DNA of 64,000 nt from Oryzomicrobium terrae (GCF_008274805.1 NZ_CP022579.1:2046001-2110000); one strand, 5' to 3'. Positions 1 through 9,421 are shown, counted from the stretch's first letter. Numbers and translations: made by a program. Notes: generated from the letters alone by a model not told the origin.

Positions 1-1466
1 CGGATCACGGCGAACTGCTCGCCCTTGGCCTCGGCCAGCTTGCCCAGGGTCTGCTGCATCAGACCGAGCACGGCCTTCATGGTGACGCCGCCTTCCCGGG
101 CCATCTTGCGGCCGATCAGGTCGTTGGCCTGAATGGCGGTGGTGCCTTCGTAGATGGCGGTGATGCGGGCATCGCGCAGGTGCTGGGCGGCACCGGTTTC
201 CTCGATGAAGCCCATGCCGCCGTGCACCTGCACGCCGGTGGAGGCGATCTCGATCGACTGCTCGGTGCTCCAGCCCTTGACCACCGGGATCATCAGGTCG
301 GCGAAGGCCTGGTTCTTGGCCCGCTCGGCCTCGTCCGGATGGCGCTTGGCGGCATCCATGGCGGCGGCCACCACGTAGGCCAGGGCGCGCATGGCTTCGG
401 TCTGGGAACGCATGCTCATGAGCATGCGGCGCACGTCCGGGTGCTTGATGATGGCGACCTTGGGACCGCCGCGCACACCCACCTCGGTACCCTGGATGCG
501 CTCCTTGGCGTAGTCGCGGGCGCGCTGGTAGGCGCGCTCGGCCAGGGCCACGCCTTCCATGCCGACGGCGAAGCGGGCGGCGTTCATCATGATGAACATG
601 TATTCCAGACCACGGTTTTCCTGGCCCACCAGGTAACCGATGGCGCCACCGTTGTCGCCGAAGGCCATCACGGCGGTGGGGCTGGCGTGGATGCCGAGCT
701 TGTGCTCGATGGACACGCAGTAGGCATCGTTGCGCGCGCCCAGGCTGCCGTCGGCGTTGACCATGAACTTGGGCACGACGAACAGGGAGATGCCCTTCAC
801 GCCCTCGGGGGCGTCGGGCAGGCGGGCCAGCACCAGGTGCACGGTGTTGGACACCATGTCGTGGTCACCGTAGGTGATGAAGATCTTCTGGCCGAACACT
901 TTGTAGGTGCCGTCGCCCTGGGGCTCGGCGCGGGTGCGCACGGCGGCCAGATCGGAACCGGCGTTCGGCTCGGTCAGATTCATGGTGCCGGTCCATTCAC
1001 CGCTCACCATCTTCGGCAGGTAGCGCTGCTTGAGCTCGTCGGAGCCGGCCACCAGCAGGGCCTCGATGGCGCCCTGGGTGAGCATCGGGCACAGGGAGAA
1101 GGCCATGTTGGCCGACTTCCACATCTCGTTGACCGGGGTGGAGAGAATCTTGGGCAGACCCTGACCGCCGAATTCGGGATCACAGGCCAGGGCGGTCCAG
1201 CCGTTTTCGGCGAACTGCTGGTAGGCGGACTTGAAGCCGGCCGGCATGGTCACGGCGTTGTTGGCCCACTTGGCGCCTTCCTGGTCGCCGCTCCAGTTGA
1301 GGGGCGACAGGACGTTGCTGGCGAACTTGGACGCTTCGTCGAGGATGGCATCGGCCAGGTCGGCGGTCGCTTCTTCGCAGCCGGGCAGCTGGGCAACCTG
1401 CTCCAGACCGGCCAGTTCCTGCATCACGAACTGCATTTCGCGAAGGGGGGCGATGTATTCAGCCAT
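1..1466 (-). CDS. Acyl-CoA dehydrogenase, 3' end beyond window
   Basis: This gene encodes an FAD-dependent acyl-CoA dehydrogenase that should oxidise acyl-CoA to enoyl-CoA and pass electrons to ETF, whose genes lie just upstream. The start ATG (complement of 1464-1466) follows AAGGAG by 8 nt. The protein begins MAEYIAPLREMQFVMQEL, and about 488 residues are visible before the gene leaves the window. Landmarks are the substrate/FAD-binding stretch MNLTEPNAGSDLAAVRT, then GQKIFITYGDHD, and the C-terminal helix region QVHGGMGFIEETGAAQHLRD with YEGTTAIQ. The N-terminal extension and the sequence continuing past residue 480 fit the roughly 600-residue subclass with an extra C-terminal domain. The chain-length preference cannot be read. 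It is probably co-expressed with etfBA. Confidence 0.93.
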   Translation of the reverse strand, partial: MAEYIAPLREMQFVMQELAGLEQVAQLPGCEEATADLADAILDEASKFASNVLSPLNWSGDQEGAKWANNAVTMPAGFKSAYQQFAENGWTALACDPEFGGQGLPKILSTPVNEMWKSANMAFSLCPMLTQGAIEALLVAGSDELKQRYLPKMVSGEWTGTMNLTEPNAGSDLAAVRTRAEPQGDGTYKVFGQKIFITYGDHDMVSNTVHLVLARLPDAPEGVKGISLFVVPKFMVNADGSLGARNDAYCVSIEHKLGIHASPTAVMAFGDNGGAIGYLVGQENRGLEYMFIMMNAARFAVGMEGVALAERAYQRARDYAKERIQGTEVGVRGGPKVAIIKHPDVRRMLMSMRSQTEAMRALAYVVAAAMDAAKRHPDEAERAKNQAFADLMIPVVKGWSTEQSIEIASTGVQVHGGMGFIEETGAAQHLRDARITAIYEGTTAIQANDLIGRKMAREGGVTMKAVLGLMQQTLGKLAEAKGEQFAVI

Positions 1467-1529
1467 GGAAAGCTCTCCTTAATGGTGGATGTGCGTTGAA
1501 TTGAGCAAACGGGCAACAGTCGTTCTGTT

Positions 1530-2195
1530 TTATTTTTTGGCCAGGTACTGGGCATCGTCGAACAGCGACACCCATTCGGGCCGGTAGATCACCATCAGGG
1601 TCACCACCATCCCGGCCAGCCATCCCTCGGAAAAGCCAAGCAGCAAAAAGTACGGCAGGTAGTCATCAAAGAGGACGGGGAACGGGTAGATCCCGGCGCC
1701 GCCCAACGCCAGCAGTACCGCCAGGCCGGTGAGAAACACCACCAGGGCCGAGCCGAAGAAGCCGTTGGCAAAGATGAAGACAAACACATTCTTGGGCAGG
1801 TAACGGTCGCCCAAGCGAAACAATCCCCAACTCAGTCCCACCGGCAGCGCAGCCATCAGTACCGCGTTGAGGCCAAACGCCTCCCAGCCCGCCGCGCCAT
1901 TGAGGGTCACCGCCGCCAGCACCGTGGTCAGCCCGAGGAAAGCCAGGGATGGCCCGACTTCGAGGGTGAACACCATGGCGCCGAGCAGGTGCAGGGAAAG
2001 GCCGGGCAGAACCCCGGCCTTGAGGCTCCACAGCAGCATCAAGGCGACGATGGAGCCGAGCCAGACGTTGCTGCGTCCGCCCTCGGTCAAGCTGCGCCAG
2101 GGGGCCCGGCGCAGCGCCACGAGCAGAATCAGCACGAACAGCCCCCAGCCGGCGCCTATCCAGGCGCCGCCGAGGAGACCGTCCGGCAGATTCAT
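1530..2195 (-). CDS. CbiM-like (COG3235-type) integral membrane protein
   Basis: The 221-residue protein is almost entirely hydrophobic, with about six membrane segments, and resembles the predicted membrane proteins related to the CbiM/energy-coupling-factor permease family. Visible features include a conserved-looking acidic/aromatic stretch near residues 165-200 (PFPVLFDDYLPYFLLLGFSE), followed by a last helix and a short charged tail. It sits between etfA (39 bp upstream) and the acyl-CoA dehydrogenase (63 bp downstream), all on the minus strand, so it is probably in the same transcript. No ATPase or EcfT partner is nearby. CbiM relatives handle cobalt or nickel, but the metal-binding N-terminal MHIxxG motif of true CbiM is absent, so the substrate is unknown. 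Confidence 0.7.
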   Translation of the reverse strand: MNLPDGLLGGAWIGAGWGLFVLILLVALRRAPWRSLTEGGRSNVWLGSIVALMLLWSLKAGVLPGLSLHLLGAMVFTLEVGPSLAFLGLTTVLAAVTLNGAAGWEAFGLNAVLMAALPVGLSWGLFRLGDRYLPKNVFVFIFANGFFGSALVVFLTGLAVLLALGGAGIYPFPVLFDDYLPYFLLLGFSEGWLAGMVVTLMVIYRPEWVSLFDDAQYLAKK

Positions 2196-2234
2196 GGCCT
2201 TGGCCCAATGACCGGGTCGGGCGTTTCTTCCCGT

Positions 2235-3170
2235 TTACAGGGAAGCGGTCAGCTGCGGCACGGCCTCGAAGAGGTCGGCCACCAGGCCATAGTCGGCCAC
2301 CTGGAAGATCGGAGCTTCCGGATCCTTGTTGATCGCCACGATCACCTTGGAATCCTTCATGCCGGCCAGGTGCTGGATCGCGCCGGAGATGCCGACGGCG
2401 ATGTACAGCTCGGGAGCGACGATCTTGCCGGTCTGGCCGACCTGATAGTCGTTGGGCACGAAGCCGGCGTCCACCGCGGCACGGGAAGCGCCCAGGGCGG
2501 CACCCAGCTTGTCGGCCAGGGGTTCGAGCAGGGCCTTGTAGTTGTCGCCGTTGCCGACACCGCGGCCGCCGGAGACGATCACCTTGGCGGCGGTCAACTC
2601 GGGACGCTCGGACTTGGTGATCTCGCGACCCACCAGCTTGCTCTTGCCGAAGTCGGCAGCAGCAGCCACCGGGGCGACGCTGGCAGCACCGCCGTCAGCA
2701 GCGGCGTCGAAAGCGGTGGTACGCACGGTGATGACTTTCACCGCGTCGGCGGACTTGACCGTGGCCAGGGCGTTGCCGGCGTAGATCGGGCGGACGAAGG
2801 TATCGGCACCTTCAACCCCGACGATGTCGGAGATCTGGGCCACGTCGAGCAGGGCGGCAACACGCGGCAGGGCGTTCTTGCCATTGGCGGTGGCGGGGGC
2901 CAGCACGTGGCTGTAGCCGCCGGCCTTGGCCACGTCGACGATCAGGGCGGCCAGGTTCTCGGCGGTCTGATCGGCGTAGTGGGCGGCGTCGGCCAGCTTC
3001 ACCTGGGCCACGCCGGCCAGCTTGGCGGCTTGGTCGGCCACGGCGGCGCAGCCGGCACCGGCCACCAGCACGTGGATATCGCCGCCGATCTTGGCGGCAG
3101 CCGTCACCGCGTTGCGGGTGGCGGCCTTGAGTTGGGCGTTGTCGTGTTCGGCAATAACGAGAATGGCCAT
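2235..3170 (-). CDS. etfA: Electron transfer flavoprotein alpha subunit
   Basis: EtfA (311 residues, a normal length) forms a heterodimer with EtfB and carries the FAD that accepts electrons from acyl-CoA dehydrogenases before passing them to ETF:ubiquinone oxidoreductase. The N-terminal domain begins [15 protein letters not shown]. The C-terminal FAD domain is recognised by [31 protein letters not shown] and [20 protein letters not shown]. The ATG directly abuts the etfB stop (TAA|ATG) and uses an AAGGTG ribosome site inside the end of etfB, implying translational coupling. The pair sits in front of an acyl-CoA dehydrogenase, its likely electron donor. Confidence 0.97.
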   Translation of the reverse strand: MAILVIAEHDNAQLKAATRNAVTAAAKIGGDIHVLVAGAGCAAVADQAAKLAGVAQVKLADAAHYADQTAENLAALIVDVAKAGGYSHVLAPATANGKNALPRVAALLDVAQISDIVGVEGADTFVRPIYAGNALATVKSADAVKVITVRTTAFDAAADGGAASVAPVAAAADFGKSKLVGREITKSERPELTAAKVIVSGGRGVGNGDNYKALLEPLADKLGAALGASRAAVDAGFVPNDYQVGQTGKIVAPELYIAVGISGAIQHLAGMKDSKVIVAINKDPEAPIFQVADYGLVADLFEAVPQLTASL

Positions 3171-3932
3171 TTAGATCACCTTCGCTTCGTTCTTGAGCTT
3201 TTCCACCAGCTGGGCCACGTCGGCCACCATCACGCCAGCCTGGCGCTTGGCCGGCTCGGCCACCTTGACGGTGGTCAGGCGGGGGGCCACATCGACGCCC
3301 AGGTCGGCCGGCTTGACGGTGTCGAGCGGCTTCTTCTTGGCCTTCATGATGTTGGGCAGAGTGGCGTAGCGCGGCTCGTTCAGGCGCAGGTCGGTGGAAA
3401 TCACCGCCGGCAGGGCGAGTTCGAGGGTTTCCAGGCCGCCGTCCACTTCGCGGGTCACGGTAGCCTTGTCGCCGGCCACCACGACCTTGGAGGCGAAGGT
3501 GGCTTGCGGCCAGTTGGCCAGGGCGGCGAGCATCTGGCCGACCTGGTTGGCGTCGTCGTCGATAGCCTGCTTGCCGCAGATCACCAGCTGGGGCTGTTCC
3601 TTGTCGGCCAGGGCCTTGAGCAACTTGGCCACGGCCAGGGGCTGCAGGTTGTCGGCTTCGTCGGCGCTGGTTTCGATCAGGATCGCCCGGTCGGCACCGA
3701 TGGCCAGGGCCGCGCGCAGGGTTTCCTGGCAGGCGGCGACGCCGGCGGAGACGGCCACCACTTCGGTGGCGATACCGGCTTCCTTGAGGCGCACGGCTTC
3801 TTCAACGGCGATTTCGTCGAAGGGGTTCATCGACATTTTCACGTTGGCGATATCCACGCCCGTGCCGTCGCTCTTGACCCGCACCTTGACGTTGTAATCC
3901 ACCACTCGCTTGACTGGTACCAGGATCTTCAA
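3171..3932 (-). CDS. etfB: Electron transfer flavoprotein beta subunit, TTG start
   Basis: EtfB (253 residues) binds AMP and pairs with EtfA. The protein starts [19 protein letters not shown], the usual EtfB N-terminus, and shows the ETF-beta signature around [16 protein letters not shown] and the adenine-binding segment [16 protein letters not shown]. The start is TTG (complement of 3930-3932): GAGGAG lies 6 nt upstream, and no ATG gives this conserved N-terminus. A longer reading frame exists upstream but adds residues unlike the family. It is the first gene of the etfB-etfA cluster, transcribed divergently from a TetR regulator, with two dyad operators in the shared spacer. Confidence 0.95.
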   Translation of the reverse strand: MKILVPVKRVVDYNVKVRVKSDGTGVDIANVKMSMNPFDEIAVEEAVRLKEAGIATEVVAVSAGVAACQETLRAALAIGADRAILIETSADEADNLQPLAVAKLLKALADKEQPQLVICGKQAIDDDANQVGQMLAALANWPQATFASKVVVAGDKATVTREVDGGLETLELALPAVISTDLRLNEPRYATLPNIMKAKKKPLDTVKPADLGVDVAPRLTTVKVAEPAKRQAGVMVADVAQLVEKLKNEAKVI

Positions 3933-4090
3933 GACTTTCTCCTCACAAGTGTCCTCTGTCCGAGGTAAACGCAATTGCCCATGCTACCCCGGCAAACGCC
4001 CCTTTGCATGCCTTGTCGCATCGCGAGGCCCCCCGTGGCGCCCGCCCTGTCTTGGTTTGACAGCGCATGGAGCTCCCCGGACAATGAGCC

Positions 4091-4128
4091 CATACCTTGC
4101 GGTATGGATTCGCATACGGTACCGTATG
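4091..4128. promoter_or_regulatory. Twin TetR-type operators (CATAC-N6-GTATG x2)
   Basis: Two perfect 16-bp dyads of the same format lie in the etfB/tetR spacer. The first is CATACCTTGCGGTATG (4091-4106) and the second is CATACGGTACCGTATG (4113-4128). Their centres are 22 bp apart, about two helical turns, so two dimers would bind the same face of the DNA. The pair sits 65 bp before the TetR start and about 160 bp before the etfB start. This is the expected position for an operator controlling both directions. That the adjacent TetR protein binds here is inference. Confidence 0.75.
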
Positions 4129-4192
4129 GAAAAAAGCGCGTCAAGCAATAGCCGGCGCCATAATCTTCCCCAACCATTCACCGGGATCCTCC

Positions 4193-4798
4193 ATGCCCCA
4201 GGAACGCGCCAAACCCCGCACCTCGCTGGACCGCAACGACTGGATCCAGGCTGCCCTGGAAGTCCTGGCCGAGAAAGGCCTGGACGGCCTGCGCGTGGAA
4301 GTGCTGGCCAAAAGTTTCGGCGTCACCAAGGGCAGCTTCTACTGGCACTTCAAGGATCGCCAGGATCTGCTCTCGGCCGTGCTGACCCTGTGGAAGGAAG
4401 GGCGGATCAAGGACATCATCAAGCAGACCACCGCTGCCCCGGGCCGCGCCCTGCCCCAGATCTACCACGTCATCGAAGTCTATTCCGCCGCCCGCAGCCG
4501 CAAGGGCATGAACATCGAGCTGGCGATCCGCGACTGGGCCCGCCGCGATGCCGAAGCCGCCGCCGTGGTCGAGGAAGTGGACCGCTGGCGTCTCGAATGC
4601 GCCAGCCGCCTGTTCATCGAGTGCGGCCTGCCGGAAAAGGAAGCCAAGAGCCGCAGCCTGCTGCTCTACGCCTACGTCTTCGGCCAGAGCCTGATGGTGT
4701 TCGACAAGTACGACGCCAACGTCCCCGACCTGCAGGCCTGGATTGCCGACGTGATCGCCCGGGCCCCAACCATTCCCGAAACGACCTCCCCATCATGA
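4193..4798 (+). CDS. TetR-family transcriptional regulator
   Basis: This 201-residue protein has a typical TetR N-terminal helix-turn-helix at about residues 12-58 ([20 protein letters not shown], then [19 protein letters not shown]). A helical ligand-binding domain follows and contains WARRD and [12 protein letters not shown]. The start was placed at the ATG at 4193 because the domain begins shortly after it; the frame is open further upstream, but that part would cover the operators. The gene is divergent from etfBA-acyl-CoA dehydrogenase and overlaps the next gene by ATGA. By context it may sense an acyl-CoA or fatty acid and repress the etf cluster and itself. The ligand cannot be read from the sequence. 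Confidence 0.9.
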   Translation: MPQERAKPRTSLDRNDWIQAALEVLAEKGLDGLRVEVLAKSFGVTKGSFYWHFKDRQDLLSAVLTLWKEGRIKDIIKQTTAAPGRALPQIYHVIEVYSAARSRKGMNIELAIRDWARRDAEAAAVVEEVDRWRLECASRLFIECGLPEKEAKSRSLLLYAYVFGQSLMVFDKYDANVPDLQAWIADVIARAPTIPETTSPS

Positions 4799-5391
4799 CC
4801 ACTTCCCTTACCCACGTCTGCGTCTATTGCGGCTCCAACCCGGGCGCCAGGCCCGAATACGCCGAGGCCGCCCGCGAACTGGGGCGCACGCTGGCCGAAC
4901 GGGGGCTGACCCTGGTGTACGGCGGCGGCAACGTGGGGCTGATGGGCATCGTCGCCGATGCAGCACTGGCCGCCGGCGGCCGGGTCGTGGGCATCATTCC
5001 CCAGGCCCTGGTGGACAAGGAAGTGGCCCACTTCGGCCTGACCGAGCTGGTGACGGTCGCCAACATGCACGAACGCAAGCTGGAAATGGCCAACCGCTCC
5101 GGCGCCTTCATCGCCTTGCCCGGCGGCATCGGCACCCTGGAAGAATTGTTCGAGGTGTGGACCTGGCTGCAACTGGGCTTTCATACCAAGCCGATCGGCC
5201 TGCTCAATACTGCCGGCTACTACGACCACCTGCTCAGCTTCATCGACCACCAGGTGGCGGAACGCTTTCTCAAGCCGCACCAGCGCGACCTGCTCCAGGT
5301 CAGCCCCAGCCCCGCGGCCCTGCTCGATCTGGTGGCCAAGCATCGCCCCGAAGCCGGCGACAAGTGGTACACCGGTCGCGAACTGGCCTGA
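4795..5391 (+). CDS. LOG-family (cytokinin riboside monophosphate phosphoribohydrolase-like) protein
   Basis: The 198-residue Rossmann-fold protein belongs to the LOG/TIGR00730 family, often misnamed lysine decarboxylase. The nucleotide-binding start [10 protein letters not shown], the segment [18 protein letters not shown] and the catalytic motif [13 protein letters not shown] (PGGxGTxxE) are all intact, preceded by MHERKLEMA. Family members hydrolyse nucleoside 5'-monophosphates to free base and ribose phosphate. The ATG overlaps the tetR stop (ATGA), so the two genes are translationally coupled. No functional link to fatty-acid oxidation is obvious, and the pairing may simply be a shared promoter. 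Confidence 0.92.
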   Translation: MTTSLTHVCVYCGSNPGARPEYAEAARELGRTLAERGLTLVYGGGNVGLMGIVADAALAAGGRVVGIIPQALVDKEVAHFGLTELVTVANMHERKLEMANRSGAFIALPGGIGTLEELFEVWTWLQLGFHTKPIGLLNTAGYYDHLLSFIDHQVAERFLKPHQRDLLQVSPSPAALLDLVAKHRPEAGDKWYTGRELA

Positions 5392-5696
5392 GCACGGCGC
5401 CCTGCCGTCATGCCAGACAGGTGTTTATTCCAAAAACAGAATTTCACCTTAACGTAACCACGCAGCAAGCAACACAACACCCCTCCCAACAAAGCAAAAC
5501 ATTGGTTACGAATTTGCTTTGTCATGTATGATTAAAACAATCAATAAGTACTTTCACCTATAAATTTGGTGAATTGCCTATAAAAACAACAAGGCAATTG
5601 TGTGCGTACTTAAAGAAAAAGAGCCGGCACTTGCCGGTCATGTGAGCAGGCGCAGCACCAGATTGCGCCGCTCGCCCATCCCGCCGAGATCTCTCC
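5392..5696. other. AT-rich intergenic leader with two inverted repeats
   Basis: This 305-bp spacer is much more AT-rich than the rest of the window and holds no gene I can support. It contains the inverted repeat TTCACC (5553-5558) / GGTGAA (5568-5573), immediately followed by AATTGCC (5572-5578) / GGCAATT (5593-5599). A small GC hairpin, GCCGGC-ACTT-GCCGGT, lies near 5623-5638. The spacer probably carries the terminator of the LOG gene and the promoter of the chemoreceptor gene at 5697. No standard -35/-10 pair is convincing. Confidence 0.45.
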
Positions 5697-7289
5697 ATGA
5701 AGGTAAACCTGCCCGTTACCGGGGTTGAGCGCATGCTCAGCCCCGGCCGCCCGATCGTCACCAAGACCGACCTCAAGGGCTGCATCACCTACGCCAACGA
5801 TGCCTTCGTGCAGATCAGCGGTTTTTCCGCCGCCGAGCTGATCGGCCAGAACCACAACGTGGTTCGCCACCCGGACATGCCGCCGGAAGCCTTCGCCGAC
5901 CTGTGGAGCACGGTCAAGGCAGGTCTGGCCTGGCGCGGCCTGGTCAAGAACCGCTGCAAGAACGGCGACCACTACTGGGTCGAGGCCTACGTCACCCCCA
6001 TAACAGAAGGGGGCCGCACCGTCGGCTACATGTCGGTGCGCTCCAAGCCCGGGCAGGCCGAGGTCCAGGCCGCCGAATCGCTCTACGCCGCGGTGCGCCA
6101 GCAGCAGGCCCGTCTGCCGGCCACGGCTACCCAGCGCCACCGCCTGTCGATCAAGCAATCCCTGGTCGCTTTCTCCCTGGTGCTGGCGGCCCTGCCCCTG
6201 ATCGCCACCACCCTGCCCGCCCCCTGGCTGCTGACCATGTCGGTCGGCAACACCCTGGTCGCCCTGATCTTTGCCTGGTGGCTGCTGAACAACGTGCGCC
6301 TGCCGTTGAAGCAGGCCAACGCCATGATCCGCGAACTGAGCGAAGGCCGTCTCAACGCCGCCTTCGCCCCCCAGCACCGCTTCAAACTCAACCGCCTGAC
6401 CATGCGCCTGCAATCGCTGCGGGTGAACCTGCGGGCGATCTTTGCCGATGTGCTGGCCCACAGCCGCCAGGTCGAAGAGGAAGCCCACTCCATCGAAACC
6501 CAGATCCAGCGCATTACCACCGCCGCGCGGCAACAGGCCGAACACGTGGAATCGGTGAGCGTGTCGATGGAAGAGCTATCGGCCGCCTCGGCGGACATCG
6601 CTTCCCATGCCGGCGACAGCTATCGCCTGGCCGAAGAAGCCCTGGCCGAAGTCGATAACGGCACGGCCCAGATGGCCGAAACCCGCGCCGTCTCGCAGCA
6701 GGTGCTGACCGTGGTGGAATCGCTGCGCGGCCAGCTCGACAGCCTGGGCCAATCGGTCGGCCAGATCGGTTCCCTGAGCGACGCCATCCGCGAAATTGCC
6801 GACCAGACCAACCTGCTGGCGCTCAACGCCAGCATCGAAGCCGCCCGGGCCGGCGAAGCCGGACGCGGTTTCGCCGTGGTCGCCGACGAGGTGCGCAAGC
6901 TGGCCGAACGGACCAGCAACTGCACCGGCGACATCGCCGCCACCCTGGTCGCCGTCGGTCGGGAATCCCAGGCCGCCCTGGCGACCATGGGCGAAGCCGC
7001 CGTCGAAATCCAGCGCAGCGGCAGCCAGATCGAACGCTGCGACCAGAGCCTCGCCTTGATCCGCAGCGCCAGCGAATCGGCGCGACGGGCCAGCGAAGAG
7101 ATCCGCTCGATGCTGCAGCAGCAGGCCACCCTGACGGAAGGCATCGCCCAGACCATGGAGCAGTTCCGCCAGAATCTGGAACAGGGGGTGGAAAACGTGG
7201 AAGCGGTGGGCGGCTCGGTGACGGTGCTGGCCCGCACGGCAGACGAGCAGTACCAGTTGATCCGCCACCTGGAAGGGCAACTGGGCTGA
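5697..7289 (+). CDS. PAS-domain methyl-accepting chemotaxis protein, Aer-like
   Basis: The 530-residue protein has the architecture of Aer-type energy or oxygen sensors. A PAS domain lies at about residues 20-120 ([20 protein letters not shown] and [19 protein letters not shown]). A hydrophobic pair of helices follows at about 160-200 ([20 protein letters not shown], then [10 protein letters not shown]), then a HAMP-like region. The cytoplasmic signalling domain has the conserved hairpin tip [20 protein letters not shown] and [18 protein letters not shown]. There is no periplasmic ligand domain, so the signal is read in the cytoplasm, probably redox state through FAD bound to PAS. No C-terminal CheR-docking pentapeptide is present. 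It stands alone, without other che genes nearby. Confidence 0.93.
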   Translation: MKVNLPVTGVERMLSPGRPIVTKTDLKGCITYANDAFVQISGFSAAELIGQNHNVVRHPDMPPEAFADLWSTVKAGLAWRGLVKNRCKNGDHYWVEAYVTPITEGGRTVGYMSVRSKPGQAEVQAAESLYAAVRQQQARLPATATQRHRLSIKQSLVAFSLVLAALPLIATTLPAPWLLTMSVGNTLVALIFAWWLLNNVRLPLKQANAMIRELSEGRLNAAFAPQHRFKLNRLTMRLQSLRVNLRAIFADVLAHSRQVEEEAHSIETQIQRITTAARQQAEHVESVSVSMEELSAASADIASHAGDSYRLAEEALAEVDNGTAQMAETRAVSQQVLTVVESLRGQLDSLGQSVGQIGSLSDAIREIADQTNLLALNASIEAARAGEAGRGFAVVADEVRKLAERTSNCTGDIAATLVAVGRESQAALATMGEAAVEIQRSGSQIERCDQSLALIRSASESARRASEEIRSMLQQQATLTEGIAQTMEQFRQNLEQGVENVEAVGGSVTVLARTADEQYQLIRHLEGQLG

Positions 7290-7314
7290 GAAGCGGGGCG
7301 ACGCCCGAGACCCA

Positions 7315-7362
7315 CGGCCGCCGCAACGGTAGCAGCGGCAGCAACTGTAGCAACGGCGGCCG
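7315..7362. repeat. GC-rich inverted repeat after chemoreceptor gene
   Basis: CGGCCGCCG (7315-7323) and CGGCGGCCG (7354-7362) form perfect 9-bp arms around a 30-nt loop rich in GCAGC-like triplets. The element lies between two convergent genes, the chemoreceptor and marR. It has no T-tract and is at best a weak Rho-independent terminator. Confidence 0.35.
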
Positions 7363-7380
7363 CGGCCGCCACCTCCCCCG

Positions 7381-7818
7381 CTAGGCGCGACGCGCCTGGA
7401 GCAGCTGGAACACCTGGTCGAGCACTTCGGTGCACTGGCCGAGGGCTGCCTCATTGATACCCGCGAGCAATTCGCGGCTGAAGCCATCCAACTCCAATTG
7501 CAGCCCTTCGGTCAGGGCCAGCCCCTCGTCGGTCAAGGACAGCAGCTTGCTGCGCCGGTCTTGGGGGTCCGGACTCCGGAGCACCCAGCCCTGGCGCTCC
7601 AGCCGGTCGAGCAGGCGCACCAGGGTCGGCCCTTCGATGGCCAGCCGGCCCGCCAGCTCGGTCTGGTTCATCGGCGCGTGGCGGTTGCGCAGGATCAGCA
7701 AGGCACGCCAGGTGGCCTGGGACAAGCCAGTGGGTTTGAGGCGCTGGTCGAGGGCCTGGCGGTACAGGGAAGCGGTGCGGTGCAGCAGGAAGGCAAAGCG
7801 TTGAGGCAGGTTGTCCAT
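7381..7818 (-). CDS. MarR/SlyA-family transcriptional regulator
   Basis: The 145-residue protein has the MarR winged-helix fold. Helices lead to LSQATWRALLILRNRHAPMN, then the recognition region QTELAGRLAIEGPTLVRLLD and the wing WVLRSPDPQDRRSKLLSLTD, whose DxRxK pattern is the family hallmark. It is transcribed away from a DHA2-type drug exporter that begins 121 bp off. In this arrangement the regulator usually represses the exporter and itself and is released by toxic phenolic or lipophilic compounds. The shared spacer is AT-rich and includes the palindrome GTTAAC near 7871, but a clean operator dyad could not be drawn. Confidence 0.92.
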   Translation of the reverse strand: MDNLPQRFAFLLHRTASLYRQALDQRLKPTGLSQATWRALLILRNRHAPMNQTELAGRLAIEGPTLVRLLDRLERQGWVLRSPDPQDRRSKLLSLTDEGLALTEGLQLELDGFSRELLAGINEAALGQCTEVLDQVFQLLQARRA

Positions 7819-7939
7819 GTCCCATTTCTCCCGGAACGAGCGGATAAAGTCTTGTCACAATAATTAGCTTGTTAACTATTTCACCAACAACTTATCATCA
7901 TCCCACTGGTCCGACAAGTACGCTTCCGTTACGAACGCC

Positions 7940-9421
7940 ATGGATTCTTCCCGCCCTCCCGCTCCCCATCCCCGCTCCCTCGCCGCCCTCCGGGCACGCC
8001 ATGGCGACGCCTACAAGTGGCGCCTGCTCATCGCCATGTCGGTGGGCATGGTGGCTTCGGTGATGTCGGCCACCATCTTCAACGTGGCCACGCCCCACCT
8101 GATGCGCGACTTCGGCCTGGGCCACGACGCGGTGCAGTGGGCGGTGACCGCCTACATGGCGGCCATGACCGTGGCCATGCTGCCCACCGCCTGGCTGATC
8201 GACCGCTTCGGCTTTCGCCACGTTTTTCTCGGCGCCTTGGCGATCCTCGGCATCGGCAGCATCGGCGGCGCCCTGAGTCCGGCCTTCGGCGTGGTGGTGG
8301 CGATGCGCATCCTGCAAGGGCTGGCCGCCGGCATGCTGCAACCCATGTCCACCCTGATGGTGCTGCGCGCCTTCCCCCTCGAAGACCAGGGCCGGGCCAT
8401 GGGCCTGCTCGGCTTCGGCATCGTCCTGGCCCCGGCGGTGGCGCCGGTGCTAGGGGGCTTTCTGGTGGACCACTTCGGCTGGCGGCCGATCTTTTTGATC
8501 GTGCTGCCCGGCTGCATCCCGGCCCTGATCATGGGCCACTTCCTGATGCCCCTGCGCGACGTGGATACCCCCTCCGGCCTGCCGCCGCGCCATGGCTTCG
8601 ACTGGTGGGGCCTGGGCCTGCTCGGCACCGCCATCCTGGCCCTGTTGCAGACCGCCAGCGGCCTGCACGCCCACGGCTTCGCCTCCCTGCCGACCCTGGC
8701 CGGGGTGGCCATCGCGGCGGTGACCCTGGCCCTGTTCGCCCGCCATTCCCGGCGCGTGCCCGGGGCCCTGATCCAGGCCAGCATCTTCCGCGACCGGCCG
8801 CTGCGCGTCGGCACCGTGGTGGCCTTCACCTACGGCCTGGGCCTGTTCGGCTCCACTTACCTGCTGCCGGTGTTCATGCAGACCGTGCTGCACTTCAACG
8901 CCACCTCCGCCGGCCTGGTGCTGCTGCCCAGCGGCCTCGCCCTGGCCCTGATGATGCCGGTGGCGGGCAACCTGACCAACAAGCTCGCTACCCACCGCCA
9001 GACCGCTTCCGGCATGGCCCTGTTCGCTCTGGCCTTCTTCATGTTCTTCGCCGTGGCCTATGGCGAGCACCCGGCCTGGCTGGCCGCCGGCCTGACGGTA
9101 GCCGCCGTGGTCAGCCGCATCGGCCTGGCCCTGACCCTGCCGGCGCTCAACATCGGCTCGCTGCGCACCCTGCCCAAGGACAAGACGGCACAGGGCTCCA
9201 GCCTGACCAACTGCGTGCGCCAGGTGGGCGGTACCCTGGGCATCAGCCTGGGAGCCGTGTTCGTCGAGACCCGCAGTCAGATGCTCGGCGGCGGCAACGG
9301 CGCCGAGCACGAGGCCTTTGCCGAAGCTTTCCTGATCATCGGCGTACTGTTCGTCCTGGCCACCGTGATCGCCCTGGGCATGAAAGCAAAAACCGCCCAG
9401 TCCGAAACCGTTTCGGAGTGA
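7940..9421 (+). CDS. DHA2-family (EmrB/QacA) MFS drug exporter
   Basis: The 493-residue protein has about 14 membrane segments, the hallmark of DHA2 proton-driven multidrug exporters. The MFS motif A appears as LIDRFGFRHVFLGA near residue 88. The DHA2 motif C region is visible as GFGIVLAPAVAPVLGGFLVD. A long hydrophilic stretch near residues 200-215 separates the halves, and the second half ends with NCVRQVGGTLGISLGAVFVE. There is no membrane-fusion EmrA partner next to it, so it may act alone in the inner membrane. Control by the divergent MarR regulator is inferred from position. Confidence 0.92.
   Translation: MDSSRPPAPHPRSLAALRARHGDAYKWRLLIAMSVGMVASVMSATIFNVATPHLMRDFGLGHDAVQWAVTAYMAAMTVAMLPTAWLIDRFGFRHVFLGALAILGIGSIGGALSPAFGVVVAMRILQGLAAGMLQPMSTLMVLRAFPLEDQGRAMGLLGFGIVLAPAVAPVLGGFLVDHFGWRPIFLIVLPGCIPALIMGHFLMPLRDVDTPSGLPPRHGFDWWGLGLLGTAILALLQTASGLHAHGFASLPTLAGVAIAAVTLALFARHSRRVPGALIQASIFRDRPLRVGTVVAFTYGLGLFGSTYLLPVFMQTVLHFNATSAGLVLLPSGLALALMMPVAGNLTNKLATHRQTASGMALFALAFFMFFAVAYGEHPAWLAAGLTVAAVVSRIGLALTLPALNIGSLRTLPKDKTAQGSSLTNCVRQVGGTLGISLGAVFVETRSQMLGGGNGAEHEAFAEAFLIIGVLFVLATVIALGMKAKTAQSETVSE

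Noticed and set aside
180-1499. Long plus-strand frame opposite the acyl-CoA dehydrogenase
   Set aside because: It is His/Gly/Ala/Gln-rich antisense sequence created by the GC-biased third positions of the real gene. The same applies to other long antisense frames, such as 1989-3968, 10858-13011, 44019-46559 and 59928-61844.
5561-5583. Flagellar sigma-28 promoter for the chemoreceptor
   Set aside because: GCCTATAA resembles the -10 element, but the nearest TAAA is 4 bp too close and the rest of the -35 does not match.
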